Both the position numbers and the translations under genes were made by a program. Below, piece after piece: positions 47,401-58,190 of a stretch of 64,000 nucleotides of DNA. The notes below the pieces were generated by a model that saw nothing but the letters and a program-made list of their open reading frames with translations, had not been told where the DNA came from and ran no database searches. The first letter of the stretch is position 1. Each line of letters opens with the position of its first letter. This DNA comes from Hygrocybe punicea (taxonomy: Eukaryota > Basidiomycota > Agaricomycetes > Agaricales > Hygrophoraceae), in contig OY744465.1 of the NCBI GenBank assembly GCA_963556145.1, positions 6,324,001 to 6,388,000 on the forward strand. The letters are read 5' to 3'.

Positions 47401-49974
47401 GGCTTACAAGGTCCAGTAAACAAGATAGCCAGGACATCATCAAGATCATCAACAGGTGGGGGTAATGCTTGATACACCTTTGGGATCGGTGACTGGAAAG
47501 CAACAACATGTGATGTCATCTTCCTCATGCCTGATGCCACTCGCACAAAACAACAGTTGTGACGTACATGAGCTATAATCAACTTTTCAACAAACCGAAG
47601 GTCTGCAAGTTCCTTTGGCACACAACCTAGCCAAAGCCCCCTTGCTAGGGCAAGAGGGGGAACATTTCCTTTTCTAACACAGCTTCGACAGGTACCACAA
47701 ATCTTATCACATTGGTAATCTAGAACAGGTCCTTTATATTCTCGAATTTTCTCTCTCAATTTTTTTCTTTCAATCCTCGTTACTCCTGGAGCTTCAAGAA
47801 CACTAAGCATGCCTTTTACACTTTTCAATCGGCTCAAATTGCTTAATGGTATGAGCTCACCACACACAGCACAGCCTGACTCTTCAAATGTACTAGGCAT
47901 TGAGTCACCACAAAAGTCTGACACAACTGTATGTGCTAGTTCTTGAGACAAAGGAGGAGGAGGAAAGAAACACTCCACTTCCTCTGCTTTCTTGGCAGCA
48001 TATACAGCACGTTGTCCTTCATGTTTTTTGTCTAATTTTTGGTCAGACAAGGCAGCAGGCTTGAGCTTCCATTGTTGGGGTTTTGCTCCCTGCTTTATTG
48101 AAAAGACCCTAACATATGAATTGCAGCTCACACAGTGGTGGTCTTCAAAGTATGTCAGTAAATTTGCTTTAGGTACATGAGAGCCAATAGAAATATGATG
48201 GATGTGAGCAAGTTTATGCACCATTCGAACAGGAATATATGGAATGAGGTTAAGCAATGGTACATTTGCATGAATAAACTTCTGCATGACAGGATATGAC
48301 CTCAAACCATCATTGTCAAGGTGATCAACAAAAGTGAAAACAGAATTTGGATTTATGTTATCATCACTGCTTTGAATAAATGGCAAGATTTCACTGGCAG
48401 GAAATAGATGTGACCTCCCCCCACCAACAAGAACTACATGTTTGTCTTGACCTTGAATTATCATTTCCTGTTGAGGCACACTGAGAGAGGAAGAGCATTT
48501 ACATTTGGCATGAAATAATGCAAAACATGGTAAGTGTGAGGGAAAATAATGTTGAATTATCTCAAAAGTGTAATGTGGTCGACAGAGTGACAGCAGATCT
48601 TGTGTGACAAATAACCAGTGTAGATTGAGGCTAGGAGGCAGTCGATGTCCTGCCAAATTAAAAGCTTCCAAGGTTGAAGGGAGCAAGCCTTTCTTCTTGC
48701 CAGCATACTTACACAGTTTTGAAATGCTTGCAGGGGAATTTGAATGTGCAAGCAGCGCACAGTAATCATGGCAAAACATCAGATTCCATTTTAAAACAAG
48801 TGATAGTGTGCAACACTCAGAAGCAACATTGTGTTCTGGTACAAGAAAGAACTGAATTGCACATATGTAGAGTTGTGCATATAATTGATGCACGAATGAA
48901 ACCCACATCATCCTATATTCAGTTTTAATGGGGTTGGTCAAAGGAAACTCATGGGGGGCAAATAACGGAGACCCCTGAGGGGTAATTGACCAGTAAATTG
49001 TGATCAAAGGAAACCTCCATGGCATGATAGACCAACTCCCACTGAGGTGAACCAACCTGCACATCGCAGTTGAAGCAAACCCTGGGGGGCTAATTAAGAG
49101 ACACCTGAGGGGGCGAACAGACAGAGTCATGCTGGGGCCAACAGACAGAGACATACGGGGGGCTATTAGCAGATGCCTGTGAGAGGACACAGACGGACAC
49201 CCATGAGGGGCAACAGACAAACGCTGGCATGCAAACAACAGACACCCACAAGGGGCATTTAACAGACACCCACAGGGGGCAGCTAACAGACACTTATGGG
49301 AGGCAATTAATAGACATCCGCTGGGGACAATTATCAGACACCCACGAGGGGCATTTAACAGACACCCACAAGGGGCAACAGACAGACACCCACGGGGGGC
49401 AACAAATGAACACCCACAGGGGGCAACAGATAGACACCCACAGGGGGCAACAGATAGACATCCGCGGGGGGTATTTAACAGACACCCACGAGGGGCATTT
49501 AACCGACACCCAGATAAACACCTGCAGGGGACAATTGACCTGTGCGGCATGGTCAACGGAGACTGACGAACACTACATGAGGCTGATATCATTAAAGGAA
49601 CCTAGAAAGAAATGAGAAGCGCATAACGAGAAATATCAATACACTTACAACTAGCTGCGAAAATGGAATTTCATTTGCAACAAATGACAATTGATTCTGA
49701 AAGCATCGGAACAAAATGAAGACACAAGGAACAACAGGGTAAGCATGGAAACACTCACTGATTGTCGAATAGCATCTACCAAAGGCGATTGTCTGTGATT
49801 GTAACATGAAACGATACCAAACAAAAATGAGAAATGATGGACACACATTGAACAAAAACTCAGGCGACAGCCAGTGCTAGCCGGTGATAATGTGGCACAC
49901 GGTGCAGATGCAAGTGGGCTTTGCGATAAGCAACAGATGGATACAGAAAGTAAAATTTGCCAGAGATAACACAT
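41495..49974 (-). pseudogene. Helitron Rep-helicase with USP-like C-terminus, copy 2
   Basis: One frame is open from 49605 to 43251, then the coding frame shifts and continues to 41495, so a single frameshift (about 43258-43357, near T-runs) breaks an otherwise complete gene. Upstream exons are visible: QSPLVDAIRQS ending with a GTGAGT donor (about 49770), NQLSFVANEIPFSQLV (about 49733-49686, followed by GTAAGT), and the main exon after a TTTCTTTCTAG acceptor. A hydrophobic Met-initiated segment lies at 49974 (MCYLWQILLSVSICCLSQSP). Domains follow the same order as copy 1: 24-bp Cys-Gly-Cys repeats, CAVCGE and YQCDKICGTC cysteines, HUH (TLHLHMLIW, YVSDYITK), helicase (GGMGGTGKT, FFDEVSM), and protease-like NNSCAYDS, DVHFTSR, WFHDG. 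Confidence 0.88.
49090..49530 (-). repeat. 24-bp coding minisatellite, Helitron 2 N-terminus
   Basis: About 14 in-frame copies of a 24-bp unit encode octapeptides of the type PCGCLSVA / PRGCLLNA. Plus-strand core: GACACCCACGGGGGGCAACA. Some units have drifted (CQRLSVA, SHKCLLAA). Confidence 0.8.
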
Positions 49975-50137
49975 TGTGCAAAGGCAACGCTCGGAACTGT
50001 GACCGCAAGCGTGACACCTGGTAACATCTAAGTTTCGTACTCAATAAAATTTCTAAGTCCTTCCTTCACCTATCACCACCAGCACTACCGCCGGTATTTA
50101 GCCTTGCCAGCACCAGCACCTTCACCAACACTGCCAC

Positions 50138-51027
50138 ATGCTACCAAAAGTCACAAGGGAGAGCGAGGCCAAGAAGACGACTGTGAAGAAACCAGTATCT
50201 AAGACTGCCAAGGCTGCTGCGTCACGAAAGACATCATCAATGATTGTACGTCGTGCGCATGGGAATTGCAATGTTATGCTAAGCTAAGGTTTCCTAGGAA
50301 TGCATTGCCGCCCATCCAGAGGAAGCGCGGGCGGGCGTATCGCGCAACACCATCAAGAAGGTCTGTACGAGTGATGGATTGGCAGGGTCACTCGCTGATG
50401 ATTGGGTTATCAGTATGCCGAGGACGTGTACAACCTGGCCATGTCTGCGGCCAACCTGTATCAGCTGAACCAGGCGATTACTACTGGTGCGGAGAAGGGC
50501 ACATTTTTGTTGCCAAAGGGACCATCGGATAAAATCAAGCTAGCTCCCAAAGCGAGGGCCGATGCAGCAAAGGAGGTGAGTATGAAGGAAGAGGGTTTGC
50601 GTTGACTGATGATGTGATGCAGAACTCCAAGCCTGTGACGGCGAAGAAACCTGTGTCGACGGCAAAGAAGGTGGCTGCACCGGTCAAGGCCAAGCCAACG
50701 AGTGGGACCCGGAAGGCGGCTCCAGCGAAGAAGGCATCGCTTGCTGCCAAGAAAGCGAAGACGACGAGTACAGCGACAACGAAGAGGGCTAGCACAGCGA
50801 AGAAGGCACCAGCGCCGGTGAAGAAGGCTGCTGTGACGAAGGTCACTCCAACGAAAAAGACATCGAGCGCAAAGACGGCGCAGAAGAAGGTTTGTGTTGA
50901 CAGTTTTAGACGCTGACGCACTGACGAGTTGGTTCAGGTGACTGCGAAGATGGCTGCGAGCAAGTCGAGAAGAGGATGGCCTGGGAGGCCAGGAGGGGTT
51001 GGTGTGAGGGCAGCCTCAACCACCTGA
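50138..51027 (+). CDS. Linker histone H1
   Basis: Five exons, all junctions phase 0: 50138-50245, 50298-50360, 50414-50575, 50623-50889 and 50938-51027, giving 229 codons plus stop, with GT-AG introns of 52, 53, 47 and 48 bp. A Lys/Ser-rich N-terminus leads into the winged-helix globular domain (SMIECIAAHPEEARAGVSRN, IKKYAEDVYNLAM, NQAITTGAEKGTFLLPKGPS), about residues 33-105. A long Lys/Ala/Pro-rich tail follows (APAKKASLAAKKAKTTS, TPTKKTSSAKTAQKK), ending SKSRRGWPGRPGG. It binds linker DNA at the nucleosome dyad and compacts chromatin. The gene is intact. It starts about 120-160 bp from the 5' end of Helitron 2, which is transcribed the other way. Confidence 0.92.
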
Positions 51028-51129
51028 AAGGGTGGTGTGCCCACCAGCCCAGGTGAGTGACCCACCCCCTTATTACCCGACCTCTACTAACTGCAACCTT
51101 GACGGGCAATGACAACAACGATGGATGGG

Positions 51130-51400
51130 GCAAACACAACAGCGAGGGAAGTCCCCACCCCTCTCCCTGCTGCCCAGCCCCCTGCTTCCCCAGCATACCT
51201 CGCGAATGTGGACGGCCACGTCAATTGACGCGCGCACGATGGTTCGCGAGGTGAACACAGGGCCGATGAGAAAGGTGATGAGGACGACAAGTCCCCGCCC
51301 CTCTCCCTGCTGCGCAGCCTCTACCTTGTCTCCCTAACACCTCGCGAATGCAGATGGCTGTGTCATTTGACATGCGCGTGATGTTCGCGAGGTGGATGCG
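51130..51400. repeat. Tandem duplication carrying two 55-bp palindromes
   Basis: Two units of about 145 bp share CCCCTCTCCCTGCTGC and each ends in a palindrome bounded by ACCTCGCGAA and TTCGCGAGGT (51197-51252 and 51339-51393). The interiors are similar but diverged (TCAATTGACGCGCGC against TCATTTGACATGCGCG). Confidence 0.7.
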
Positions 51401-51699
51401 ACGACAACGACGCCAACTGAAGAGGCCGACGACGACGATGGAGCAACAGCGAGGACAATAAGTCACGGGTTGTGACATAATTGCAGATTGAACACCATAG
51501 ATGTCAAACCTGCGCCGTGTCAAATGCGTCGCCCACAACGTGTGCGTATACGAACGGATGTGAACGCAGCGTCGATAAGTGGGCTGTTCCGGTGCCAGTT
51601 TATCCCTTTCATTATCTGACATGCACACGCTATAATAGCTCTCAAACAACGGCAGTTGACAGCTACAAACTATATACAGAACAAAGGCAATTGCCCTAC

Positions 51700-52040
51700 T
51701 TAAACCTGGGGATCTGCTACACCAAGGAAAATGGCAAATTGAACATTGGAAGAAAGGACCGTCAAACCAGATCGCTCCCCGAAATAAGTGCTCAGGGTGT
51801 AGCCGACTGCCACCAATGCATTCTCAGGAAGATCCTGTGTGCCCCGCTTGTATAGAGGGAAAGTGGCACATGTGGAACCACAATTTTGACAGGCGGGCAT
51901 CGGCGTGTCTGCGCATGGTTTAGTATGACAAGAACAGACTAGCTGAATGAGCAGACTATGGATGCATATGATGCAACGGAGCCTCAGTCGCTCCTCCTCG
52001 GCCATCAGCTTTGCCCATCCAGGGAGTGAAGATATTCTAT
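51700..52040 (-). pseudogene. 3' end of a paralogue of the 35502-37922 gene, cut by Helitron 3
   Basis: The last exon encodes CATFPLYKRGTQDLPENALV, AVGYTLSTYFGERSG and LSSNVQFAIFLGVA before its stop, matching the C-terminus at 35502-35700. Its upstream side runs into the Helitron 3 terminus at 52043/52044, and the rest of the gene is not found on the other side of the Helitron. An intervening CIICIHSLLIQLVCSCHTKP segment is Cys-rich and not present in the 35.5-kb gene. Confidence 0.7.
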
Positions 52041-55000
52041 CCACTTGAGCTAGAGGGCCGTTGCTTGCACGGCATATCCGAGTCCTACTCAAAAGAAAAA
52101 AATGTATTTACAATTTTACATGAGACTACAACCATACAACCAATAAAAATTACACCAAAACATATAAAGACACACATGCTTGTTTTAACCTGCATAGAGT
52201 CAGGACAACATCACCTAACATTCCTTCATATTTTATATTTCTCCCAGTGGCAATTCCATCATGAAACCAAACAAGACCTGCTGAACTAATGAAACGAGCA
52301 GTAAAATGATTACTACCATGATATATAACACCTCTGAGACAATACTGGTGTATTTGGCCATCAACTGGTACTGCCAAGGTATGGTTAATGGTCATGTTAA
52401 CATCAGACACAGGATAGGCTAATATCTGAGGAGAACACACAAACTTGAATTTCCTGAGTAGTGAGTCATTACAGATTGTACATTTTGAACCAGTAATATT
52501 CACAAACAAATCAATATCACTCTGGATAGATCCAGAAGTGGTCCCTCCAACATGTATATTGCAATTATTTACTAATGCTAACTGATTTCTAGCAACAGGA
52601 TGGCGTTGAGGACAAGAAAGATGAGAAGAAAGAATGGGGGTTCCAGTGGCTAACAACTCATATAAGATGGCATCAACACTAGTATCCCTTCCAAATGGGA
52701 ATCTCTGTTGTGCATGCTGATGTAAATGATGTCTTAAAAGATCCCGAACATCTTCTAATGAGTGTTCACCATTATAATATCTTGAAAAACCATCTACCAA
52801 AAGCCCTAGAAACTGAACATTTAGATTTCTAAAAGAATTCGAATAAGCAATTCTGTCATCCTGCCAGATACCATACAATATGGACACAATTGAGTCATAA
52901 GCACAACTGTTATTGTGCCAATTAGTACCTTGAGGGACATTAATAGAGGTGGTTGGCATACTGTCAACGACATGATCAATTTTCACTTTTTTCTTCTGAG
53001 GAGCTACTCGAGAGCCACTGATCTTTCTCTTTACAGCTGATGGCTGACAAAATTTGGCAGGTGAAGTTCCTTGTGCAGGCACAAATAGTGACTTTGAAGT
53101 ACTGACTTCTTGGCCCTTTTGAGCTTTTCTCAGAATTGTCCAGGGGATATCCATATCTGAATTTACATTGAAAACATCAGACTTGTTCCAACGAATAGCT
53201 TTGTGTACATTGGCAGGTACATAATGTTCTCCTTTCCATTTTCTGAAAGTATATATCAGTGAATTTCTGCGATCACCAACAACAGACTTGTCCAACTTAC
53301 ATTCATATCTCAAACGAACTATCTCATCTAGAAGCTCCAATTCACGGAATTCTTGATGTAATGCACCAGATGCACCTCCTGTTATTTTCTTGGCATCAAA
53401 TCCCTGCAAAATAACTGTACCAGCTGCTGATGCACTGCGTGACAAAGCAGTATAATAAGATTGATGAGAACGGCTGTTGTTGAGGTCCACTGGATTATTA
53501 GGTCTAGTTTTTCCTTGTGAAGAGTAGTCTGTCATTGAGAAATTAGGAAGTACTTCCACTTGACTGCGAGAAAGAGTAATAGAAGAATCATCTGGTAGAG
53601 CACAATCAATAGTGACACTTGTCCTTGTTAATGGAACAACATTCTCAGGTAATCCACTTAGTTGAACTTTCTGTGGTGGATTTACCAGTTTTATAAACAA
53701 AGTATCCAGAATTCTCTGTTTTCTGGAACCTATTGCAGACTGCCAGCAATAAACAGTCCCTTCTTGACCTCTGGTGATACATAGTTCTGTTGCAGTATTA
53801 TTTCGAATAATCACTGGCATTCCAATACACAAAGAAAGTTTACCAGGAATACATTTGGAGTTAGAACTATGTGGTTGATTCCACAGAATCTCTTGAACAT
53901 TATCTGATATGGTGGAGCTGTTACATATGACAAGAGAAGATGACTGCCTGTTTTTTTTCCTTTCCTGTGAACGAATTGAGTCATCAGAAAAAAAGTCAAT
54001 CAATGGTTGGCCTGCCTCCTTTGAAAATCTCAATGACCCAAGACGATTAATTTCATCTTTGTGAATATTGAGGGCAGTGATTATAGAGACTTGTCTAAAA
54101 TTTTCATGATTAATTGATAAATGACCAGGCAAATTGCTGGAGACATGTGACCGCAAAAATACAAGATCTTCAGGAGTACAAGCTTTGTATCGCATATTTG
54201 TAAGAGCTTGTCTTAGTTGAGCATCTTCCTTTGTCTGTAGTCTTTGTCTCATGTTTTCTCTTAGTATAACAACAGTTGTAACTTGATGCCACAATGCTTT
54301 TCCAATGGCAGCTTCCTGATCTGAGTGACTGGTAGATTGACCACCAACTGTTCTACTATAGAGAGATGCATGTTCTTGTCCAAGTGCAGGGGGTAATTGA
54401 GCAAAATCTCCTGCAAATATCATGTTTAATCCACCAAAAGGTAGTTCTGTTTCATTAAAAATTTTTGCCATTCTCACACTGATGCGATACATATCTCGAC
54501 AAGACAGCATTGACACCTCATCAAAAAAAATGTAATCAACACCTTGCAATCGTGACTTCAACTGTGCAATTTGATTATTTGATATATGGTCACTAGAATT
54601 CTCATTTAATCCAAACATATAATGATATGTAGAACCAGCCAGCAGAGCTGCAGCTGTTCCAGTTGGGGCAACAATAACAAAACGGTGTCTTTCATTATTC
54701 ACATTAAAAAGCTGCACCAAAGCCTTCAAAACCTGGGTTTTACCTGTGCCACCCATACCTCCAATATACATTTTCAATTGCTCAAATTTTCTATTGGATG
54801 CATGATTTGCAACAATGTAAAAAGCTCTTTTTTGTTCTAGATTCAGTTGGAAGTCACTCACAATGTTGTCCATTGTCAATCTAGAAATGCCAGAGTGATA
54901 GTCTCTTTCAAGATATGACTTATCAACAATTTTTACATTGTTATATCTTGAAGGTTTGCCTACTTTGCATATCAGTGATTCATTAATGTGACTTGGCAAG

Positions 55001-57300
55001 TTTTCAACCCTGTGTTCGAGTATATCTTGTTTTTTCTTCTGCACATTAGCTTTCCACTGACTTCCTGTTTGTATTATTTCAGGTACTGGTAGCTGAACAC
55101 CTGATGATTTCAGAGGAATAACCTCAGTCCAACCTGTTTGAGTCATTACTGCTCGCATAGTTGCCATATCAAGTTGACGTTTCCTCTCATGCTTACCAAT
55201 TTCCATAAAATCAGCATCAAACTCCTCATGTAACTCTGCCAGTGGATCATTGTCCTGAAAGTTGCCAAGTACTTGTTCTGAGTGACTGTGGCTCAATGTT
55301 GGATCATAATCATCAGACCAACTTGGTAAAACTACTGAACCCTTTCGAAGCTGTGCATGGAAGTCATCACGAGCATCAAGACACTCGTATTTTATATTGA
55401 AATTGTCCATCAACTCCATTTGTCTCTGACTAAACTCATATCTTAAAAATAATTCATCCCAAGATTGATCTTTAGTTTTTAAGTCATATCCAGAGCGCCA
55501 AGGTCTAAATAATGCAAGCATAGCTGAGCAGTAATATTCACGATCACCTTGATCACATCGTGGTAATGTAGCTCCCAAAAATGTAGGGATGTGTGCACTG
55601 TCTTCCTGTACACAACGAGTTGCATGTGACTTGTGAAGTGGATGATCATCAAGAAAGACAAATAGGCCAGCAGGTGAAGATGTCTTTGTCTTTTCATCCA
55701 CCTTCTGCTCAGAGTTGTGTATTTTATTAGATGTTAAATGATTGCAAGACACACCAGCACTACATTGTTCATCAGTATCATACCCATCTTTCTCATACTG
55801 AGATACATGAGATGCAACATATACTGCACTTTCAACTATAACACTACCCCCATCTTCTTTTGTATTCAACTTAGATTTTGGAAGCTTTTCGCGTTTACAT
55901 CGGCCTATCCAATCATACAAGCACATACCTGACAGTTCAGAGGGACGATAGATATAATCATAAACAGGTGATAATCCAATGATGCAACCTCTGTGTTTGA
56001 TTAAAGCTACCTTTCCAACATGCTCTCTGGTATCATCTGGATGCCAGGCCTCACGTGCCTCATGAAGATAACTCTACGAATAGAATGGAGCAAAGTGAAA
56101 GTTTGTGTAATGGTCAGGGTTGCGTAAAAGATACATGCAAGCCATGGGTGAACCAATTTCCATCTTCGCACTCAGATTGTTTACAATTTTTGTCATAAGT
56201 CGACGTGCTTTTTCCTTTTGAGTTTCATGACCACCTATCATTTCACTGTTCTTCTGAAACATTGCCCGAATTGTATCAAATATAACATGAGTTTTCAAAG
56301 CAACTTTTGTAATATAATCTGATACATAAAGTATTACAGCTTTAATTGCAGTTCCAGATTTCAGACTTGTTACATCTGTGTTGGAGCGGTGTTTTGCGTG
56401 GGAAGTGTTTGAACAAATCCACACCAAGGGTTTCCGGAGTGCGTCGTTGATCGGGAAATTACCTTGTTGTCCTTTAGGAACAAGGATTTAGCTCTTTAAT
56501 AACTCTGGGGTATTCCTGTTGGGTGGTTGGGTTGTGGTGTGAATCCTATCAAAGGTTAGCTTTGAGGGATACAACAAATACTTGACAATAATATAAGTCA
56601 GATGTATGACTTATAGAGGATGAGTGAACAGTGAGGTCTTCCCTACTGAAGGTAAAGACTTTGAGTGACAAGAGGTATGCGAGAGTATAGGTGGATAATA
56701 ACTCAAGCAAGTATGAACAGTGTAAGATGAACAAGTGTACAACAGTCAAGTATACAAGTAGCAAGTATACAATGAGCAGAGGTACAACAGAGATGAGCGA
56801 TAGATTATGGACGATGGGTGGTAGATGATGGGCGATGGGCAATGTAACAGTAGATGTCAAACAAAAGGGAGGTGTGACAAAATACTATGTACAGAATGAA
56901 TGAACTGAACAATAGGCAAGTAGAATTGATAATCAAGATATCGGACTTTATTCCGAAGCTTCAAACGCACATTGGCTACTAGTGCAGAATAAAGTACTGG
57001 GATATCTTTGGTGATGATCAATAGAACTTGAAAGAAGATGAATGTGACTGTACTACGTGACAGAACACAAAGAATATATATCAAACAAGTAATAAGGGAG
57101 TATCAATAAATCTGAGATTGATATCCTTAAACAAATGAATGATGACTTGAACTGCAATTGGTATTTGGGTACTAGCTACTACCAAAGTAGGTAATACAAA
57201 CAAATACAGATGGGGTGAATCAGAATCTGGGAGAGGGACTGTCCTGTGACTGGGCCTGTCAAATTAGGTGACTGAGCCATCTCCAGCAGAAACTGGGCTC

Positions 57301-57308
57301 TATATATA
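57301..57308 (-). promoter_or_regulatory. TATA box of LTR R2
   Basis: The palindromic TATATATA lies 25 bp from the nearest TGAGTCA site and, on the minus strand, directly downstream of the site arrays. Confidence 0.55.
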
Positions 57309-57332
57309 CCTATTCTACAGCAGGAGTCATAC

Positions 57333-57682
57333 TGAGTCATAGAATGGTATATGAAATGGAGAGCATAGGATATGACTCATAGGGAGTCATATAGGGGAGA
57401 GGCATAGGTTTATGACTCATAAGGAGTCATAATGATGAAAGGCATGGGGGGGTTATGACTCATAAGGAGTCATAAGAAAGGAAGGCATGGGTTTGTGACT
57501 CATACAGAGTCAATTAATGAGTCACATAGGAATTATAATCAAAGGAGGGGGCATAATGAGTCAGAAATAGTCATAATTAGTCATGGGTGGTCATAATGAG
57601 TCATGGGGGGTCATGAGTATGTCATAAGGGTCATAATTTGTCATGGATAGACCAATGAGTCACATTTGATGGGAGTGAGTCA
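57333..57682 (-). promoter_or_regulatory. Array of ten TGASTCA (bZIP, Gcn4/AP-1-type) sites
   Basis: Exact TGACTCA or TGAGTCA heptamers occur near 57333, 57373, 57413, 57455, 57495, 57518, 57557, 57597, 57655 and 57676, most followed by T and spaced about 40 bp, with extra GGAGTCAT half-sites between them. TGASTCA is the classical Gcn4/AP-1 core. Function here is inferred. Confidence 0.6.
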
Positions 57683-57803
57683 TGTTGCTGGTCCAATCTT
57701 GGGTGTGTGAATCAAAGGCAAGGGCTGTGCCAGGCTATGCTTCTAGAATCATCTTCCTGAGGCTGTGCTTCTTGATCAATTGATGCCATGCCATGTGTGT
57801 ATC

Positions 57804-58190
57804 CTTATCAGTTAAGAAAAAGATAAGATCTGGGCTGGGCTGTATTTGATCAATTGATATGAAATGTGATGGGGATGCTGTGCTTCTTGATCAGGGAATG
57901 ATGGGTGGCATGTGTTATCTCTATGGCTGGAGATAAGGATGTGGCTGTGCTGCTTGTGCTTCTTTGGCCTCTGATAAGATGTTTGGGGGCCTTATCAGTT
58001 AAGATAAGGGTATTCCTTCATTTCCTCTGCATAGATAAGGGTTTTCTTGCATGTCCCTTCTGTAGATAAGGGTTCCCTTGCATGTCCCTTGTATAGATAA
58101 GGGTTTCATGTAGTCCTATGTGCAGATAAGGATTTCCTGTGTGTCCTATATGCAGATAAGGGTATTCCTTTCTACTCCATATGCAGATGG
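57804..58190 (-). promoter_or_regulatory. Array of eleven GATAAG sites, partly a 30-bp minisatellite
   Basis: GATAAG or its complement occurs near 57804, 57822, 57932, 57972, 57991, 58003, 58034, 58066, 58096, 58126 and 58155. The last five are spaced 29-32 bp in units of the type AGATAAGGGTTTCC...TGCAT. GATAAG matches the site of fungal GATA factors such as AreA/NIT2 and the iron regulators. Confidence 0.55.

Larger units (their letters stand above)
41336..50020 (-). mobile_element. Helitron copy 2 (subfamily B)
   Basis: The minus-strand 3' end has the stem-loop GCCGTGCACAGCAACGGC followed by CCTCTAGCACAAG, next to host A41335. The loop differs from copies 1 and 3 while the stem is kept. 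The 5' end was not pinned down; coding exons reach at least 49837, possibly 49974, and histone H1 starts at 50138. The protein is clearly diverged from copies 1 and 3, so this is a separate subfamily sharing the same replication end. Confidence 0.82.

Noticed and set aside
49090..49530. CRISPR-like array
   Set aside because: Regular 24-bp repeats without unique spacers, in frame within a Helitron gene of a eukaryote.
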